From RH-AL1 sp050013235 (lineage in GTDB: Bacteria > Pseudomonadota > Alphaproteobacteria > Rhizobiales > Beijerinckiaceae), in contig JBEKFQ010000007.1 of assembly GCA_050013235.1 (NCBI GenBank), forward strand, positions 34,819 through 98,818: 64,000 nt of DNA. Direction: 5' to 3'. A model generated the notes under the pieces. The model had not been told where the DNA came from, did no database searches, and worked only from the letters and a program-made list of their open reading frames with translations. The position numbers were made by a program, and so were the translations under genes. Positions 25,227 through 33,440 of the stretch are shown here, piece after piece. Each line of letters opens with the position of its first letter. Within the stretch, counting starts at the first letter, position 1.

Positions 25227-25693
25227 GGTCTCGCACTCCAGCCGCCGCGCGAGAACGGCAAGCCGGGCCCTAAATTTCGCAACAACCGTGTGATCCTTTC
25301 CTGGCTAAGCCCTGTGACCAAGAGCTCTCACCTTTTGTTCCATCCAGGCCATCGGACATGTTCACAAGGCCAGATGCGCGGCGGAAACCTCGCTCGCAAA
25401 AGACGGCCAGCACCGGCAACAGCTGGATCCTATACCTTGTCTAGTCTATTGTTTTTTAAAGATATTGTCAAAAATACCCCCGTAATTTTTGAAAACCCAA
25501 CGTGTGGATTCGGCTCAAGCGTATTTTAAAATAATCATAGTATCAACACGTTAAAGTAGAAATGCTGCATTTATAATCAAGTTTCGCGAAGCCGGATAGG
25601 ATTCGCCAACCGCCTTTCGCGGGCGCGGCTTTTGCGCTATTGCCATAGCCGAAATCACCAAGCACCACCTTTTCAGCAGCCGTCAGGGTCCGC
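25227..25693. other. Divergent intergenic region between regulator and ispG
   Basis: A 467-base region with an AT-rich island at about 25436-25575. It must hold the promoters for the regulator (minus) and ispG (plus). No coding sequence or recognisable RNA was found; the short open frames are ungrounded in any family. Confidence 0.6.
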
Positions 25694-26992
25694 ATGAACG
25701 TCTTAGCCCCCACGAAAAGCGTTGTTCTGGAAGAAGTTACCGCCGGACCGCTCCCCCGCCGTGCCACCAAGGCCGTGATCGTCGGCGCGGGCGAAGGCGC
25801 GGTGACTGTCGGCGGCGGCGCTCCGATCGTCGTGCAATCCATGACCAATACGGATACGGCCGACATAGCGGGAACGGTTGCGCAAGTCGCGGCGCTCGCC
25901 CGCGCGGGCTCGGAAATGGTCCGGATCACGGTCGACCGGGACGAGGCGGCCGCGGCCGTGCCGCATATCCGCGACCGGCTCGCCAAGATCGGCTGCCACG
26001 TGCCGCTGATCGGCGACTTCCATTACATCGGCCACAAGCTCCTGACGGACCATCCGGCCTGCGCCGAGGCGCTCGACAAATACCGGATCAATCCCGGCAA
26101 TGTCGGCTTCAAGGACAAGAAGGATCTGCAATTCGGCACGATCATCGAAAAGGCGATCGAGCATGGCAAGGCGGTCCGGATCGGCGCCAATTGGGGGTCG
26201 CTCGACCAAGACCTCTTGACGGTCCTGATGGACGAAAACGCCAAATCCGCCGAGCCCAAGGACATGGGCGCGGTCACCCGCGAAGCGATGCTGCAATCGG
26301 CCCTGCTCTCCGCCGCCCGCGCGGAGGAGATGGGTCTGGCGAAGAACCGAATCATCCTCTCCGCCAAGGTCTCGGCGGTGCAGCAACTGATCGCCGTCTA
26401 TAAAATGCTGTCCGCGCGCACCGATTACGCCCTGCATCTCGGCCTGACCGAAGCCGGCATGGGCTCGAAGGGCATTGTCGCCTCCGCCGCCGCCCTCGGG
26501 ATTCTGTTGCAACAAGGCATTGGCGACACGATCCGCGTTTCGCTGACGCCGGAGCCCAACGGCGACCGGACGATCGAGGTCAAGGTCGCGCAGGAAATCT
26601 TGCAGACCATGGGCTTCCGCACCTTCGTGCCGCTCGTGGCCGCCTGCCCCGGCTGCGGGCGCACGACCTCGACCGTGTTCCAGGAACTGGCGCGCGACAT
26701 CCAAGACCACATTCGCGACGAAATGCCGAATTGGAAGACCCGCTACCCCGGCGTCGAGGTGCTCAACGTCGCGGTCATGGGTTGCATCGTCAACGGCCCC
26801 GGCGAATCGAAACATGCCGACATCGGCATTTCCCTCCCCGGCACCGGCGAGACCCCGGCCGCCCCCGTCTTCATCGACGGCAAGAAGGCCGTGACCCTTC
26901 GAGGGGCAAATATCGCCAACGAATTCAAAGTGCTCGTCGCGGATTACATCGAGCAACGCTTTGGGCAGGGGAAGCAGAGCGCGGCGGAATAG
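25694..26992 (+). CDS. ispG: 4-hydroxy-3-methylbut-2-en-1-yl diphosphate synthase (flavodoxin)
   Basis: Iron-sulfur enzyme of the MEP isoprenoid pathway, converting MEcPP to HMBPP. The 432-residue product has the TIM-barrel N-terminal part (VVQSMTNTDT, GANWGSL) and the [4Fe-4S] ligands C318, C321 (ACPGCGRTT) and C364 (MGCIVNGPGE) plus E371. Length is normal for the two-domain bacterial form. The downstream ispA uses the pathway end products. Confidence 0.97.
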   Translation: MNVLAPTKSVVLEEVTAGPLPRRATKAVIVGAGEGAVTVGGGAPIVVQSMTNTDTADIAGTVAQVAALARAGSEMVRITVDRDEAAAAVPHIRDRLAKIGCHVPLIGDFHYIGHKLLTDHPACAEALDKYRINPGNVGFKDKKDLQFGTIIEKAIEHGKAVRIGANWGSLDQDLLTVLMDENAKSAEPKDMGAVTREAMLQSALLSAARAEEMGLAKNRIILSAKVSAVQQLIAVYKMLSARTDYALHLGLTEAGMGSKGIVASAAALGILLQQGIGDTIRVSLTPEPNGDRTIEVKVAQEILQTMGFRTFVPLVAACPGCGRTTSTVFQELARDIQDHIRDEMPNWKTRYPGVEVLNVAVMGCIVNGPGESKHADIGISLPGTGETPAAPVFIDGKKAVTLRGANIANEFKVLVADYIEQRFGQGKQSAAE

Positions 26993-27030
26993 GCTGACTT
27001 GCCTTTTTCATTAGTGGGATCAACCCATTA

Positions 27031-27222
27031 GCCCTCACCCTGAGGAGCGCGCCGAAGGCGTGGCGTCTCGAAGGGCGGGGACGGTCCCCGGAGCCGGGGA
27101 GCGTCTGGAAGGCTCCGGCTTCACGAATCCCTCGCATTTCGAGACGGCTTCGTCACTTTGAAGGCCTGGTAAATCCGGCAGAAGTTAAGCGACGAAGCCT
27201 CCTCAATGTGAGGGAGGTTGAA
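27031..27222. repeat. Long imperfect palindromic intergenic repeat (CCTGAGGAG type)
   Basis: Starts CCCTCACCCTGAGGAGCGCG, with CGAAGGCGTGGCGTCTCGAAG inside (broken here into short parts), and returns through CTTCGTCAC...GACGAAGCCTCCTCAATGTGAGGG. This CCTCA-CCTGAGGAGC pattern is widespread between genes in Rhizobiales. It lies between ispG and the convergent DUF1345 gene and may fold into a long hairpin. Confidence 0.7.
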
Positions 27223-27286
27223 GCGCTTCTCGGTGGGTTGGCCGCTTTATAACAAAGGTCGACGCAACTGCCGGAGGGGGTGCCCC

Positions 27287-27973
27287 TTAAATCAGTCCCG
27301 CCGCGATATTGATCGTCAATGCCAGGATCGCGCTGTTGAAGAAGAACGCCAGCACCGAATGGACCAGCGAGGTCCGGCGGATCGCTTTCGAGGAAATCGA
27401 CACGTCGGCGGTTTGCGAGGCGACGCCGATGATGAAGGAAAAATACATAAAATCCCAGTAATCCGGATCCTGCGTCTCGGGAAAAATGATCCCGCCGCGC
27501 AGTTTGAAGGTTTCGCCCTCCTCGTTCTTGGTCTCGTCGAAATATTCATGGGCGTAATGCAAAGCAAACGTCAGATGGATGAACACCCAGGCACTGATGA
27601 TGGTGGCGACGGCCAGGGCCAGATGCCAGTCCTTCTCCAGCCCCTTCAAATCCTTGGTGACGCTCAGCTCCGCGAAGATCGCGGCCGTGGCGGCGAGCGC
27701 GGCGAGTGTTGTGAAAATAAGGATCGCGAACTTGCCCTCGTCCGTCGTCCTGGCGCGGATGCGGATCGATTTCGAGGTCGCGCGCGATACGAGAAAGAAA
27801 CTCAGGACGAAGTAAAGCCAGGTCCCGGTGTTCCAAGCGATGAGCAAGCGTGTCGCGAGATCGAGATCGCGGGCCGTCACAAAATAAACGACGAAAGCCG
27901 CGCCCACGCTTTCGAAAAGGCGTGGGCGCCCAAGCATCAGCCGGTTCCAGTTGAGAGCCAGCGGCGCGGCCAC
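27287..27973 (-). CDS. DUF1345 membrane protein
   Basis: A 228-residue inner-membrane protein with about five hydrophobic segments and the DUF1345 pattern (RLLIAWNTGTWLYF near residue 43, FALHYAHEYFDE near 136, DYWDFMYFSFIIGVASQTADV near 170). The family's role is unknown. It lies four bases downstream of ispA on the minus strand, so it is probably co-transcribed with it. Confidence 0.9.
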   Translation of the reverse strand: MAAPLALNWNRLMLGRPRLFESVGAAFVVYFVTARDLDLATRLLIAWNTGTWLYFVLSFFLVSRATSKSIRIRARTTDEGKFAILIFTTLAALAATAAIFAELSVTKDLKGLEKDWHLALAVATIISAWVFIHLTFALHYAHEYFDETKNEEGETFKLRGGIIFPETQDPDYWDFMYFSFIIGVASQTADVSISSKAIRRTSLVHSVLAFFFNSAILALTINIAAGLI

Positions 27974-27977
27974 GCGA

Positions 27978-28910
27978 TCAGCTCTTGCGTTCGACCGCGA
28001 AACGCGCGGCCTCTTTCAGGATCCGCGTATCGGCGATCTTCGGGAGGGCATCGAGCGCGGCGATAGCCTCGTCCGCCAGACGGTCCCGGCGATGGCGCGC
28101 GGCCTCCAGCCCGAGCGCGGCGACCAGGGTCGCCTTGTTGCGCCCGGCGTCCTTGCCGGCCTTTTTGCCGAGCGCGGCCTCGTCGGCTTCGACATCGAGA
28201 ATATCGTCGGCGACCTGGAAGGCCGCGCCAATCGCCTGGCCATAGCGGGAAACGGCCGCCAAGGCGCTCGAATCGGCCTTCCCGAACAGAGCGCCGGCGA
28301 GAACCGCATAATGCAGCAAGGCGCCGGTCTTCATCGATTGCAGCTGGATGACGTCATCGGCCTGATGCGGCTCGATCGAGGCTTCGGCCTCGAGATCGAG
28401 AACCTGGCCGCCGACCATTCCGCCAAGGCCGGCATGGCGCGCAAGCGAAAGGACCAAGCCGGCCCGGACCGCCGGATCGGGATGGGTCGCGGGATCGGCC
28501 GTCACATCGAAGGCATAGGTCAAGAGACCGTCGCCAACGAGAATGGCCGTCGCCTCGTCATAGGCCTTGTGGGTCGTCGGACGGCCACGGCGGAGGTCGT
28601 CGTTATCGAGAGCGGGCAGATCGTCGTGCACGAGAGAATAGCAATGGATCATTTCAAGTGCGGCGGCGGCGCGCAGCACCCCCTCGCCCTCGACCCCAAA
28701 CAGCCGCGCGCTCTCGATCATGAGAAACGGCCGCAGACGCTTGCCGCCGCCGAGGCTGGCATAACGCATGGCCTCGAGAAAACGGCTGGGACGCACCGTC
28801 TCGCCGGGGAGGGGCGTCGGCCCCAAAAGGGCGTCGAGCATGCTTTCCGTCGCATCGGCGGCGGCGATCAAACGCTCCTGGAAATCGGTGGTCTCAGGCG
28901 AACGCGTCAT
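27978..28910 (-). CDS. ispA: Farnesyl diphosphate synthase (polyprenyl synthetase)
   Basis: Short-chain trans-prenyltransferase condensing IPP with DMAPP/GPP. The 310-residue product has the first Asp-rich motif DDLPALDNDD (96-105), GGKRLRP at about 55-61 and the second Asp-rich motif DDILD (235-239). The residue pair before the first motif (SLVHDD) fits FPP synthases. It is divergent from mtgA and followed by the DUF1345 gene. Confidence 0.93.
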   Translation of the reverse strand: MTRSPETTDFQERLIAAADATESMLDALLGPTPLPGETVRPSRFLEAMRYASLGGGKRLRPFLMIESARLFGVEGEGVLRAAAALEMIHCYSLVHDDLPALDNDDLRRGRPTTHKAYDEATAILVGDGLLTYAFDVTADPATHPDPAVRAGLVLSLARHAGLGGMVGGQVLDLEAEASIEPHQADDVIQLQSMKTGALLHYAVLAGALFGKADSSALAAVSRYGQAIGAAFQVADDILDVEADEAALGKKAGKDAGRNKATLVAALGLEAARHRRDRLADEAIAALDALPKIADTRILKEAARFAVERKS

Positions 28911-28971
28911 TCTGCACTCAAGGTTACATTAATCGGACGTAAAGGTTCGCAGACGGCTTGCCCGATCGAAG

Positions 28972-29700
28972 TTGGCCGGTCAAGGGTTAGGACAGGAACA
29001 TTGGAAACTGGGTAAAGTCGAAAGGCGAGGACTCATTCGAAAATTCATCCGCTGGGTCTTTTTCGGCGCGGTGGCGGCCTGCTTTCTCTTGGGCGGCCTC
29101 ATCCTCGCAGAGACGTTCGAACCGCCGGTCTCGACCCTGATGCTGGCGCGATGGCTCGAGGGCGAGCCGGTCCAGCGCGACTATATCGGGCTGTCCGCGA
29201 TCGCTCCGGTGGCCCTCGCCGCGGTGATCAGCTCGGAGGACGAGCGGTTCTGCCGTCATCACGGGGTCGATTGGGGCGCCCTGCACGAAGTCATGAGCGA
29301 GGCCGGCGAGGATGGCCCCTCGCGCGGGGCCTCGACCATCACCATGCAGACCGCGAAAAACCTGTTTTTGTGGCCCTCGCGCTCGGCGCTTCGCAAAGGC
29401 ATCGAAATCGTCTTCGCGCTCGGCCTCGACCGGCTGTGGACCAAGCGGCGCGTTTTTGAGGTCTATCTCAATATCGCGGAATGGGGCGATGGCATCTTTG
29501 GGATCGAAGCCGCCGCGCGTCATTATTTCGGCAAGAGCGCGGCGGACCTCGACGCCCGCGAGGCCGCCCTGCTGGCGACCGCCCTCCCGAACCCGGTCCG
29601 GCGCAACCCAGCCCGGCCCAGCACCCTGCAGCGGCGCTTGGGCGCGCGTCTCATGCAGCGCGCAAGCGAAAGCGGGCCTTGGCTGGACTGCCTGAAATGA
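28972..29700 (+). CDS. mtgA: Monofunctional biosynthetic peptidoglycan transglycosylase
   Basis: GT51 enzyme polymerising lipid II. The 242-residue product has one membrane anchor (about 27-47), the catalytic motif SSEDERFCRHHGVDW with E89, and GASTITMQTAKN (119-130), then the ELYLN-like VFEVYLNIAEWG block. The start shown is TTG because no ATG lies before the conserved region; the exact start is uncertain. Divergent from ispA and upstream of rpmF, as in many Rhizobiales. Confidence 0.94.
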   Translation: MAGQGLGQEHWKLGKVERRGLIRKFIRWVFFGAVAACFLLGGLILAETFEPPVSTLMLARWLEGEPVQRDYIGLSAIAPVALAAVISSEDERFCRHHGVDWGALHEVMSEAGEDGPSRGASTITMQTAKNLFLWPSRSALRKGIEIVFALGLDRLWTKRRVFEVYLNIAEWGDGIFGIEAAARHYFGKSAADLDAREAALLATALPNPVRRNPARPSTLQRRLGARLMQRASESGPWLDCLK

Positions 29701-29845
29701 ACAAGCTTCGATTGGGGCTAGCCATGCCCGCCGGATCGGTGTATGCGAGCGCTTCCCAATTTGCCGTTCGCGAAAGCCAAGGAGGCTGACGCGGGGCGTT
29801 TGAAGCTTTCCCTCTTTGGGACAAGCATATCCCAAGAGAAGTATC

Positions 29846-30037
29846 ATGGCCGTTCCGAAGCGAAAAACCTCTCCGATGAAGCGCGGCTTCCGCCGCTCCG
29901 CCGATGCGCTGAAGGCGCCCACCTATATCGAAGACAAGGATTCGGGCGAGCTGCGCCGTCCCCACCACATCGACCTGAAAACCGGCATGTACAACGGCCG
30001 CCAGGTTTTGACGCCGAAGACATCGGCCGAAGCGTAA
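29846..30037 (+). CDS. rpmF: 50S ribosomal protein L32
   Basis: A 63-residue basic protein starting MAVPKRKTSPMKRGFRRS, the universal L32 N-terminus. It lacks the Cys-type zinc site seen in some L32 proteins, so it is the zinc-independent form. The ATG at 29846 is set by homology; a longer frame upstream is not used. A strong terminator follows at 30062. Confidence 0.97.
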   Translation: MAVPKRKTSPMKRGFRRSADALKAPTYIEDKDSGELRRPHHIDLKTGMYNGRQVLTPKTSAEA

Positions 30038-30061
30038 GCTACGGTTCCGGCTCTCGATATG

Positions 30062-30087
30062 AAAGGCCCGCGAAAGCGGGCTTTTTT
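30062..30087 (+). terminator. Rho-independent terminator after rpmF
   Basis: GCCCGC (30066-30071), GAAA tetraloop, GCGGGC (30076-30081), then six T (30082-30087), 25 bases after the rpmF stop. Confidence 0.92.
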
Positions 30088-30200
30088 GTTGCGCCGCAGC
30101 CTAAAGGCAGTTCCCGCTTGCGGGAGAACGGACGCGCAGGCTCTTTGAAGCGCAATCCCCAATAAAAGGCTTGCCCCCAATGAAAAGGCTCGCCCTCAAT

Positions 30201-30227
30201 AAAAAGGCCCGCACGCGCGGGCCTTTT
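30201..30227 (-). terminator. Terminator after phaB, probably bidirectional
   Basis: AAAAGGCCCGC and GCGGGCCTTTT flank a four-base ACGC loop. On the minus strand the stem is followed by TTTTT, 30 bases past the phaB stop. The A-run on the other side makes it usable in both directions. Confidence 0.88.
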
Positions 30228-30256
30228 CTCTCAGCGGAAACGGTTCTGGAGCCGCC

Positions 30257-30982
30257 TCACACCATATACTGCCCGCCGTTGGCGCTCAGCGTCGATCCCG
30301 TGATGAAACCGGCGTCATCGGACACGAGGAAGACCACGCAGCGCGCGATTTCCTCGGGTTGGCCGAGGCGGCCGACGGGGATGTTCGGCAACACGCTCTT
30401 TTCCAGCACCGCTTGCGGCACGGCCAAGACCATTTCGGTCGCGATATAGCCGGGGCAGACGACGTTGACGGTGATTCCCTTGCTCGCGTTTTCGAGCGCC
30501 ACCGCCTTACTGAAACCGATGTCGCCCGCCTTGGAGGCGGAATAATTAGACTGGCCGAACTGACCCTTCTGGCCATTGATCGAGGAAATATTGACGATGC
30601 GGCCAAAGTTGCGCGCGCGCATCCCCTCGATGACCGGACGCGTCATGTTGAAGAGCGAATTCAAATTGGTATTGATGACCGCGTTCCATTGCTCGATCGT
30701 CATCTTATGCAAAGCCGCATCGCGCGTGATGCCGGCATTGTTCACGAGAATGTCGATGGGTCCGAGCTCGTCCTCGACCTGCTTGAGGCCGGCGGTGCAC
30801 GCGTCGTAGCTCGACACGTCCCACTTATAGACGGCGATCCCCGTCTCCTCTTTGAATTTTCCGGCGGCCTCGTCATTGCCGGCATAGGTCGCGGCGACCT
30901 TGTAACCCGCCGCCTTCAACGCTTTGCTGATCGCTGCTCCGATCCCGCGCGAGCCTCCGCTCACTACCGCTACTCGAGACAT
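30257..30982 (-). CDS. phaB: Acetoacetyl-CoA reductase
   Basis: NADPH-dependent reduction of acetoacetyl-CoA to (R)-3-hydroxybutyryl-CoA for polyhydroxybutyrate. The 241-residue SDR protein has GGSRGIG (9-15), NNAG (81-84) and the triad S134, Y147, K151 within NISSINGQKGQFG...NYSASKAG, nearly the same as known PhaB proteins. GGGAG precedes the ATG by seven bases. It lies downstream of phaA on the same strand, separated by 257 bases carrying two hairpins. Confidence 0.95.
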   Translation of the reverse strand: MSRVAVVSGGSRGIGAAISKALKAAGYKVAATYAGNDEAAGKFKEETGIAVYKWDVSSYDACTAGLKQVEDELGPIDILVNNAGITRDAALHKMTIEQWNAVINTNLNSLFNMTRPVIEGMRARNFGRIVNISSINGQKGQFGQSNYSASKAGDIGFSKAVALENASKGITVNVVCPGYIATEMVLAVPQAVLEKSVLPNIPVGRLGQPEEIARCVVFLVSDDAGFITGSTLSANGGQYMV

Positions 30983-31141
30983 GCATTTTCTCCCAGACTA
31001 ATTATGGACGGGTTCTCAGCGCCCGCATGTAGCTTCACCAAGTTGCAAGCCTGAATCGATGATCGAGCCTACCATGGAAAGAATAGTTTTACGTGACGCC
31101 GGGCGTCATCTCGTGACTGAAAAATTGCAGACTTCGATGTG

Positions 31142-31205
31142 CTTGGGCGGCAAGCGCCCAAGCTGGTCTCGATTCGGATGACTTGGGCGGCAAGCGCCCA
31201 AGTCA
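31142..31205. repeat. Pair of identical CTTGGGCGGCAAG hairpins
   Basis: CTTGGGCG-GCAAG-CGCCCAAG occurs twice, at 31142-31162 and 31182-31202. The second extends to a 12-base stem (ATGACTTGGGCG and CGCCCAAGTCAT, 31179-31205). They lie between phaA and phaB on the minus strand and may attenuate phaA read-through or stabilise its mRNA. No T-run follows either. Confidence 0.75.
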
Positions 31206-31239
31206 TTCCCGAGACGAGAGCAGCCTCTTCGAAAGGGCC

Positions 31240-32415
31240 CTAGCGTTCGACGGTCAGGGCAATGCCCATGCCGCCGCCGATGCACAAAGTCGCGAGACCT
31301 TTCTTGCCGCCCCGGCGGGCAAGCTCGTGAAGCAGCGTGACGAGGATGCGAGCTCCCGAAGCGCCGATCGGATGGCCGATGGCGATGGCGCCGCCGTTGA
31401 CGTTCACGATCGCGGGATCCCAGCCCAAGGCCTTATTGACCGACAAAGCCTGGGCCGCGAAGGCCTCGTTGGCCTCGACGAGGTCGAGATCCGCGACTTT
31501 CCAGCCGGCCTTTTCCAAAGCCTTGCGCGAGGCCGGGATCGGACCCGTGCCCATGATGGCCGGATCGACGCCGGCGGTGGCCCAAGAGGCGATGCGCGCC
31601 AACGGCGTCAGGCCACGCTTTTGGGCCTCGGCCGCGGTCATCAGCACTACGCCAGCCGCGCCGTCGTTGAGGCCCGAGGCATTGCCCGCCGTCACCGTGC
31701 CATCCTTCGAGAAGGCCGGCTTGAGCTTGGTCATGCTCTCCAGCGTCGCGCCATGGCGGATATATTCGTCTTGATCGACGATGACATCACCCTTCCGGCC
31801 GGGGACCGTGAAGGCAATGATCTCGTCCTTGAATTTGCCGGCCTTTTGCGCCGCCTCGGCTTTGTTCTGCGAAGCGACGGCGAACTGATCCTGTTCCTCG
31901 CGGGAGAGCTGCCATTTGGTGGCGATATTCTCGGCCGTGGTCCCCATGTGATAGCCGTTGAACGCGTCCATCAGGCCGTCCTTGATCATGGTATCGTAGA
32001 ATTTGGTGTCGCCCATTTTCGTGCCGGCCCGCAGATGCGAGGCATGGGGGGCGAGCGACATGCTTTCCTGGCCGCCGCCGATGATGATCTTGGCGTCGCC
32101 ATTGGCGATCTGCTGCAAGCCGAGGGCGACCGCGCGCAGACCCGAGCCGCAAAGCTGGTTCAGACCCCAAGCCGTCTTTTCCTGCGGAATGCCAGCCTTG
32201 ATCGCGGCCTGACGGGCCGGGTTCTGACCCTGGCCGGCGCTCAAGACCTGGCCCAAGATCACTTCGTCGATATCGCCAGCCTCGAGCTTGGCCTGTTCGA
32301 CCAGGCTCTTGATCACGGCGGCGCCCAAATCATGAGCGGGCGTATTGGCGAAAGCGCTGTTGAAAGAGCCGACGGCGGTGCGGCCCGCAGCCACGATGAC
32401 GATATCGGTTGCCAT
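31240..32415 (-). CDS. phaA: Acetyl-CoA acetyltransferase (beta-ketothiolase)
   Basis: Condenses two acetyl-CoA to acetoacetyl-CoA, first step to PHB. The 391-residue product has the thiolase catalytic residues C89 (LNQLCGSG), H348 (IAIGHPIGASG) and C378 (LCIGGGMG). The ATG at 32413-32415 was preferred over one nine codons upstream because GAGGGA is well spaced before it and the length equals known PhaA. Divergent from phaR. Confidence 0.96.
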   Translation of the reverse strand: MATDIVIVAAGRTAVGSFNSAFANTPAHDLGAAVIKSLVEQAKLEAGDIDEVILGQVLSAGQGQNPARQAAIKAGIPQEKTAWGLNQLCGSGLRAVALGLQQIANGDAKIIIGGGQESMSLAPHASHLRAGTKMGDTKFYDTMIKDGLMDAFNGYHMGTTAENIATKWQLSREEQDQFAVASQNKAEAAQKAGKFKDEIIAFTVPGRKGDVIVDQDEYIRHGATLESMTKLKPAFSKDGTVTAGNASGLNDGAAGVVLMTAAEAQKRGLTPLARIASWATAGVDPAIMGTGPIPASRKALEKAGWKVADLDLVEANEAFAAQALSVNKALGWDPAIVNVNGGAIAIGHPIGASGARILVTLLHELARRGGKKGLATLCIGGGMGIALTVER

Positions 32416-32609
32416 AATAGTTCTTCCCTCTGATTTGGCCACGAGACGGCCATCGCCGCAAGGCTAAGCTGTATTCACGGCCTCGCCTTTGCCGCATCTT
32501 CAGCACCATCTCGCCTATCCGGTCAAGCGAGCCGCCCGACAAAAAGGGTTGATCGGCCACAAGACAGACCGCACTGCACCAAAATGGGGTTTCACCTTGC
32601 CGTTAAAGC

Positions 32610-32653
32610 GCTTATCTTTGCGCGGCACAGAGCTTATCTTTGCGCGGCACAGA
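32610..32653. repeat. Perfect 22-bp tandem direct repeat between phaA and phaR
   Basis: GCTTATCTTTGCGCGGCACAGA at 32610-32631 is repeated exactly at 32632-32653, about 110 bases before the phaR start and 195 bases before phaA. Position and period (two helical turns) are suitable for a regulator binding twice to one DNA face. Confidence 0.85.
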
Positions 32654-32763
32654 CTTGGATCCTCGAGAATTGTCCGGTTGCAGGTCGATTCGCGCGATCG
32701 TGCGGAAAGGACATGCCCGATGGCTCTTGGCCCGGTGCCGGTTGCGTAAGCAGGTTGGATCAT

Positions 32764-33381
32764 ATGACGAGCGAAAAAACCCCGGTCACGATCAAGAAAT
32801 ACGCCAATCGCCGGCTCTACAACACCGGCACCAGCACTTACGTGACCCTCGAGGATCTCGCGGTGATGGTGAAGCGCGGCGAGGATTTCGTGGTGTTCGA
32901 CGCCAAGAGCGGCGAGGAGATCACCCGCTCGGTTCTCACCCAAATCATTTTCGAGCAAGAAGGCAAGGGCGGCCAAAGTCTGCTTCCGATCGCCTTTTTG
33001 CGTCAGCTGATCCGCTTTTACGGCGACAGCATGCAAATGATGGTGCCGAGCTATCTCGAATTTTCGCTCGACAAGCTCACGTCGGAGCAAGGAGCGTTTC
33101 GCGATCAATGCGCGACGGCCTTCGGCGTGGCGCCGCTCGCCAGCGCGGCGCGTCCGATCATCGGCCAGATCGAGGAACAAACCCGCAAAAACATGGCGAT
33201 GTTCCGTCAAGCCCTTTCGATGTTCCCGCCCTTTACCCCGCTAGCCACGGAGGCGCCGCCAGCGGCACCTTCGCCTGCCGCCGAACCGCCGCCGCCACCA
33301 GCCCAGAACGATTTCGAGGACATGAAACGCCAGCTCGACGAGCTGCAAAAGCGCCTCGACGGTCTCGTGCCCAAAACCTGA
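32764..33381 (+). CDS. phaR: Polyhydroxyalkanoate synthesis repressor PhaR
   Basis: DNA- and PHB-binding repressor that controls phasin and PHA genes. The 205-residue product opens TIKKYANRRLYNTGTSTYV, the signature of the PHB accumulation regulator DNA-binding domain (about 8-70), followed by the PHB-binding domain (about 75-150) and a Pro-rich linker to a short C-terminal helix (DFEDMKRQLDELQKRLDGL). The ATG at 32764 follows a weak site (GGATCAT). It is divergent from phaA-phaB. Confidence 0.94.
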   Translation: MTSEKTPVTIKKYANRRLYNTGTSTYVTLEDLAVMVKRGEDFVVFDAKSGEEITRSVLTQIIFEQEGKGGQSLLPIAFLRQLIRFYGDSMQMMVPSYLEFSLDKLTSEQGAFRDQCATAFGVAPLASAARPIIGQIEEQTRKNMAMFRQALSMFPPFTPLATEAPPAAPSPAAEPPPPPAQNDFEDMKRQLDELQKRLDGLVPKT

Positions 33382-33400
33382 GCGTTCATAGGCTTAGAGT

Positions 33401-33440
33401 GGTTTTCGCCTCGCGGGCCTCGCCTGGGCGAGGCAAAACC
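33401..33440 (+). terminator. Hairpin after phaR, possible terminator
   Basis: GGTTTTCGCCTCG (33401-33413) pairs with CGAGGCAAAACC (33429-33440); an alternative inner stem GCCTCGCC-TG-GGCGAGGC is also possible. No T-run directly follows, so termination is uncertain. Confidence 0.45.

Noticed and set aside
25543..25986. Minus-strand frame overlapping the ispG start
   Set aside because: It overlaps the conserved ispG N-terminus and shows no domain; the AT-rich part is promoter-like.
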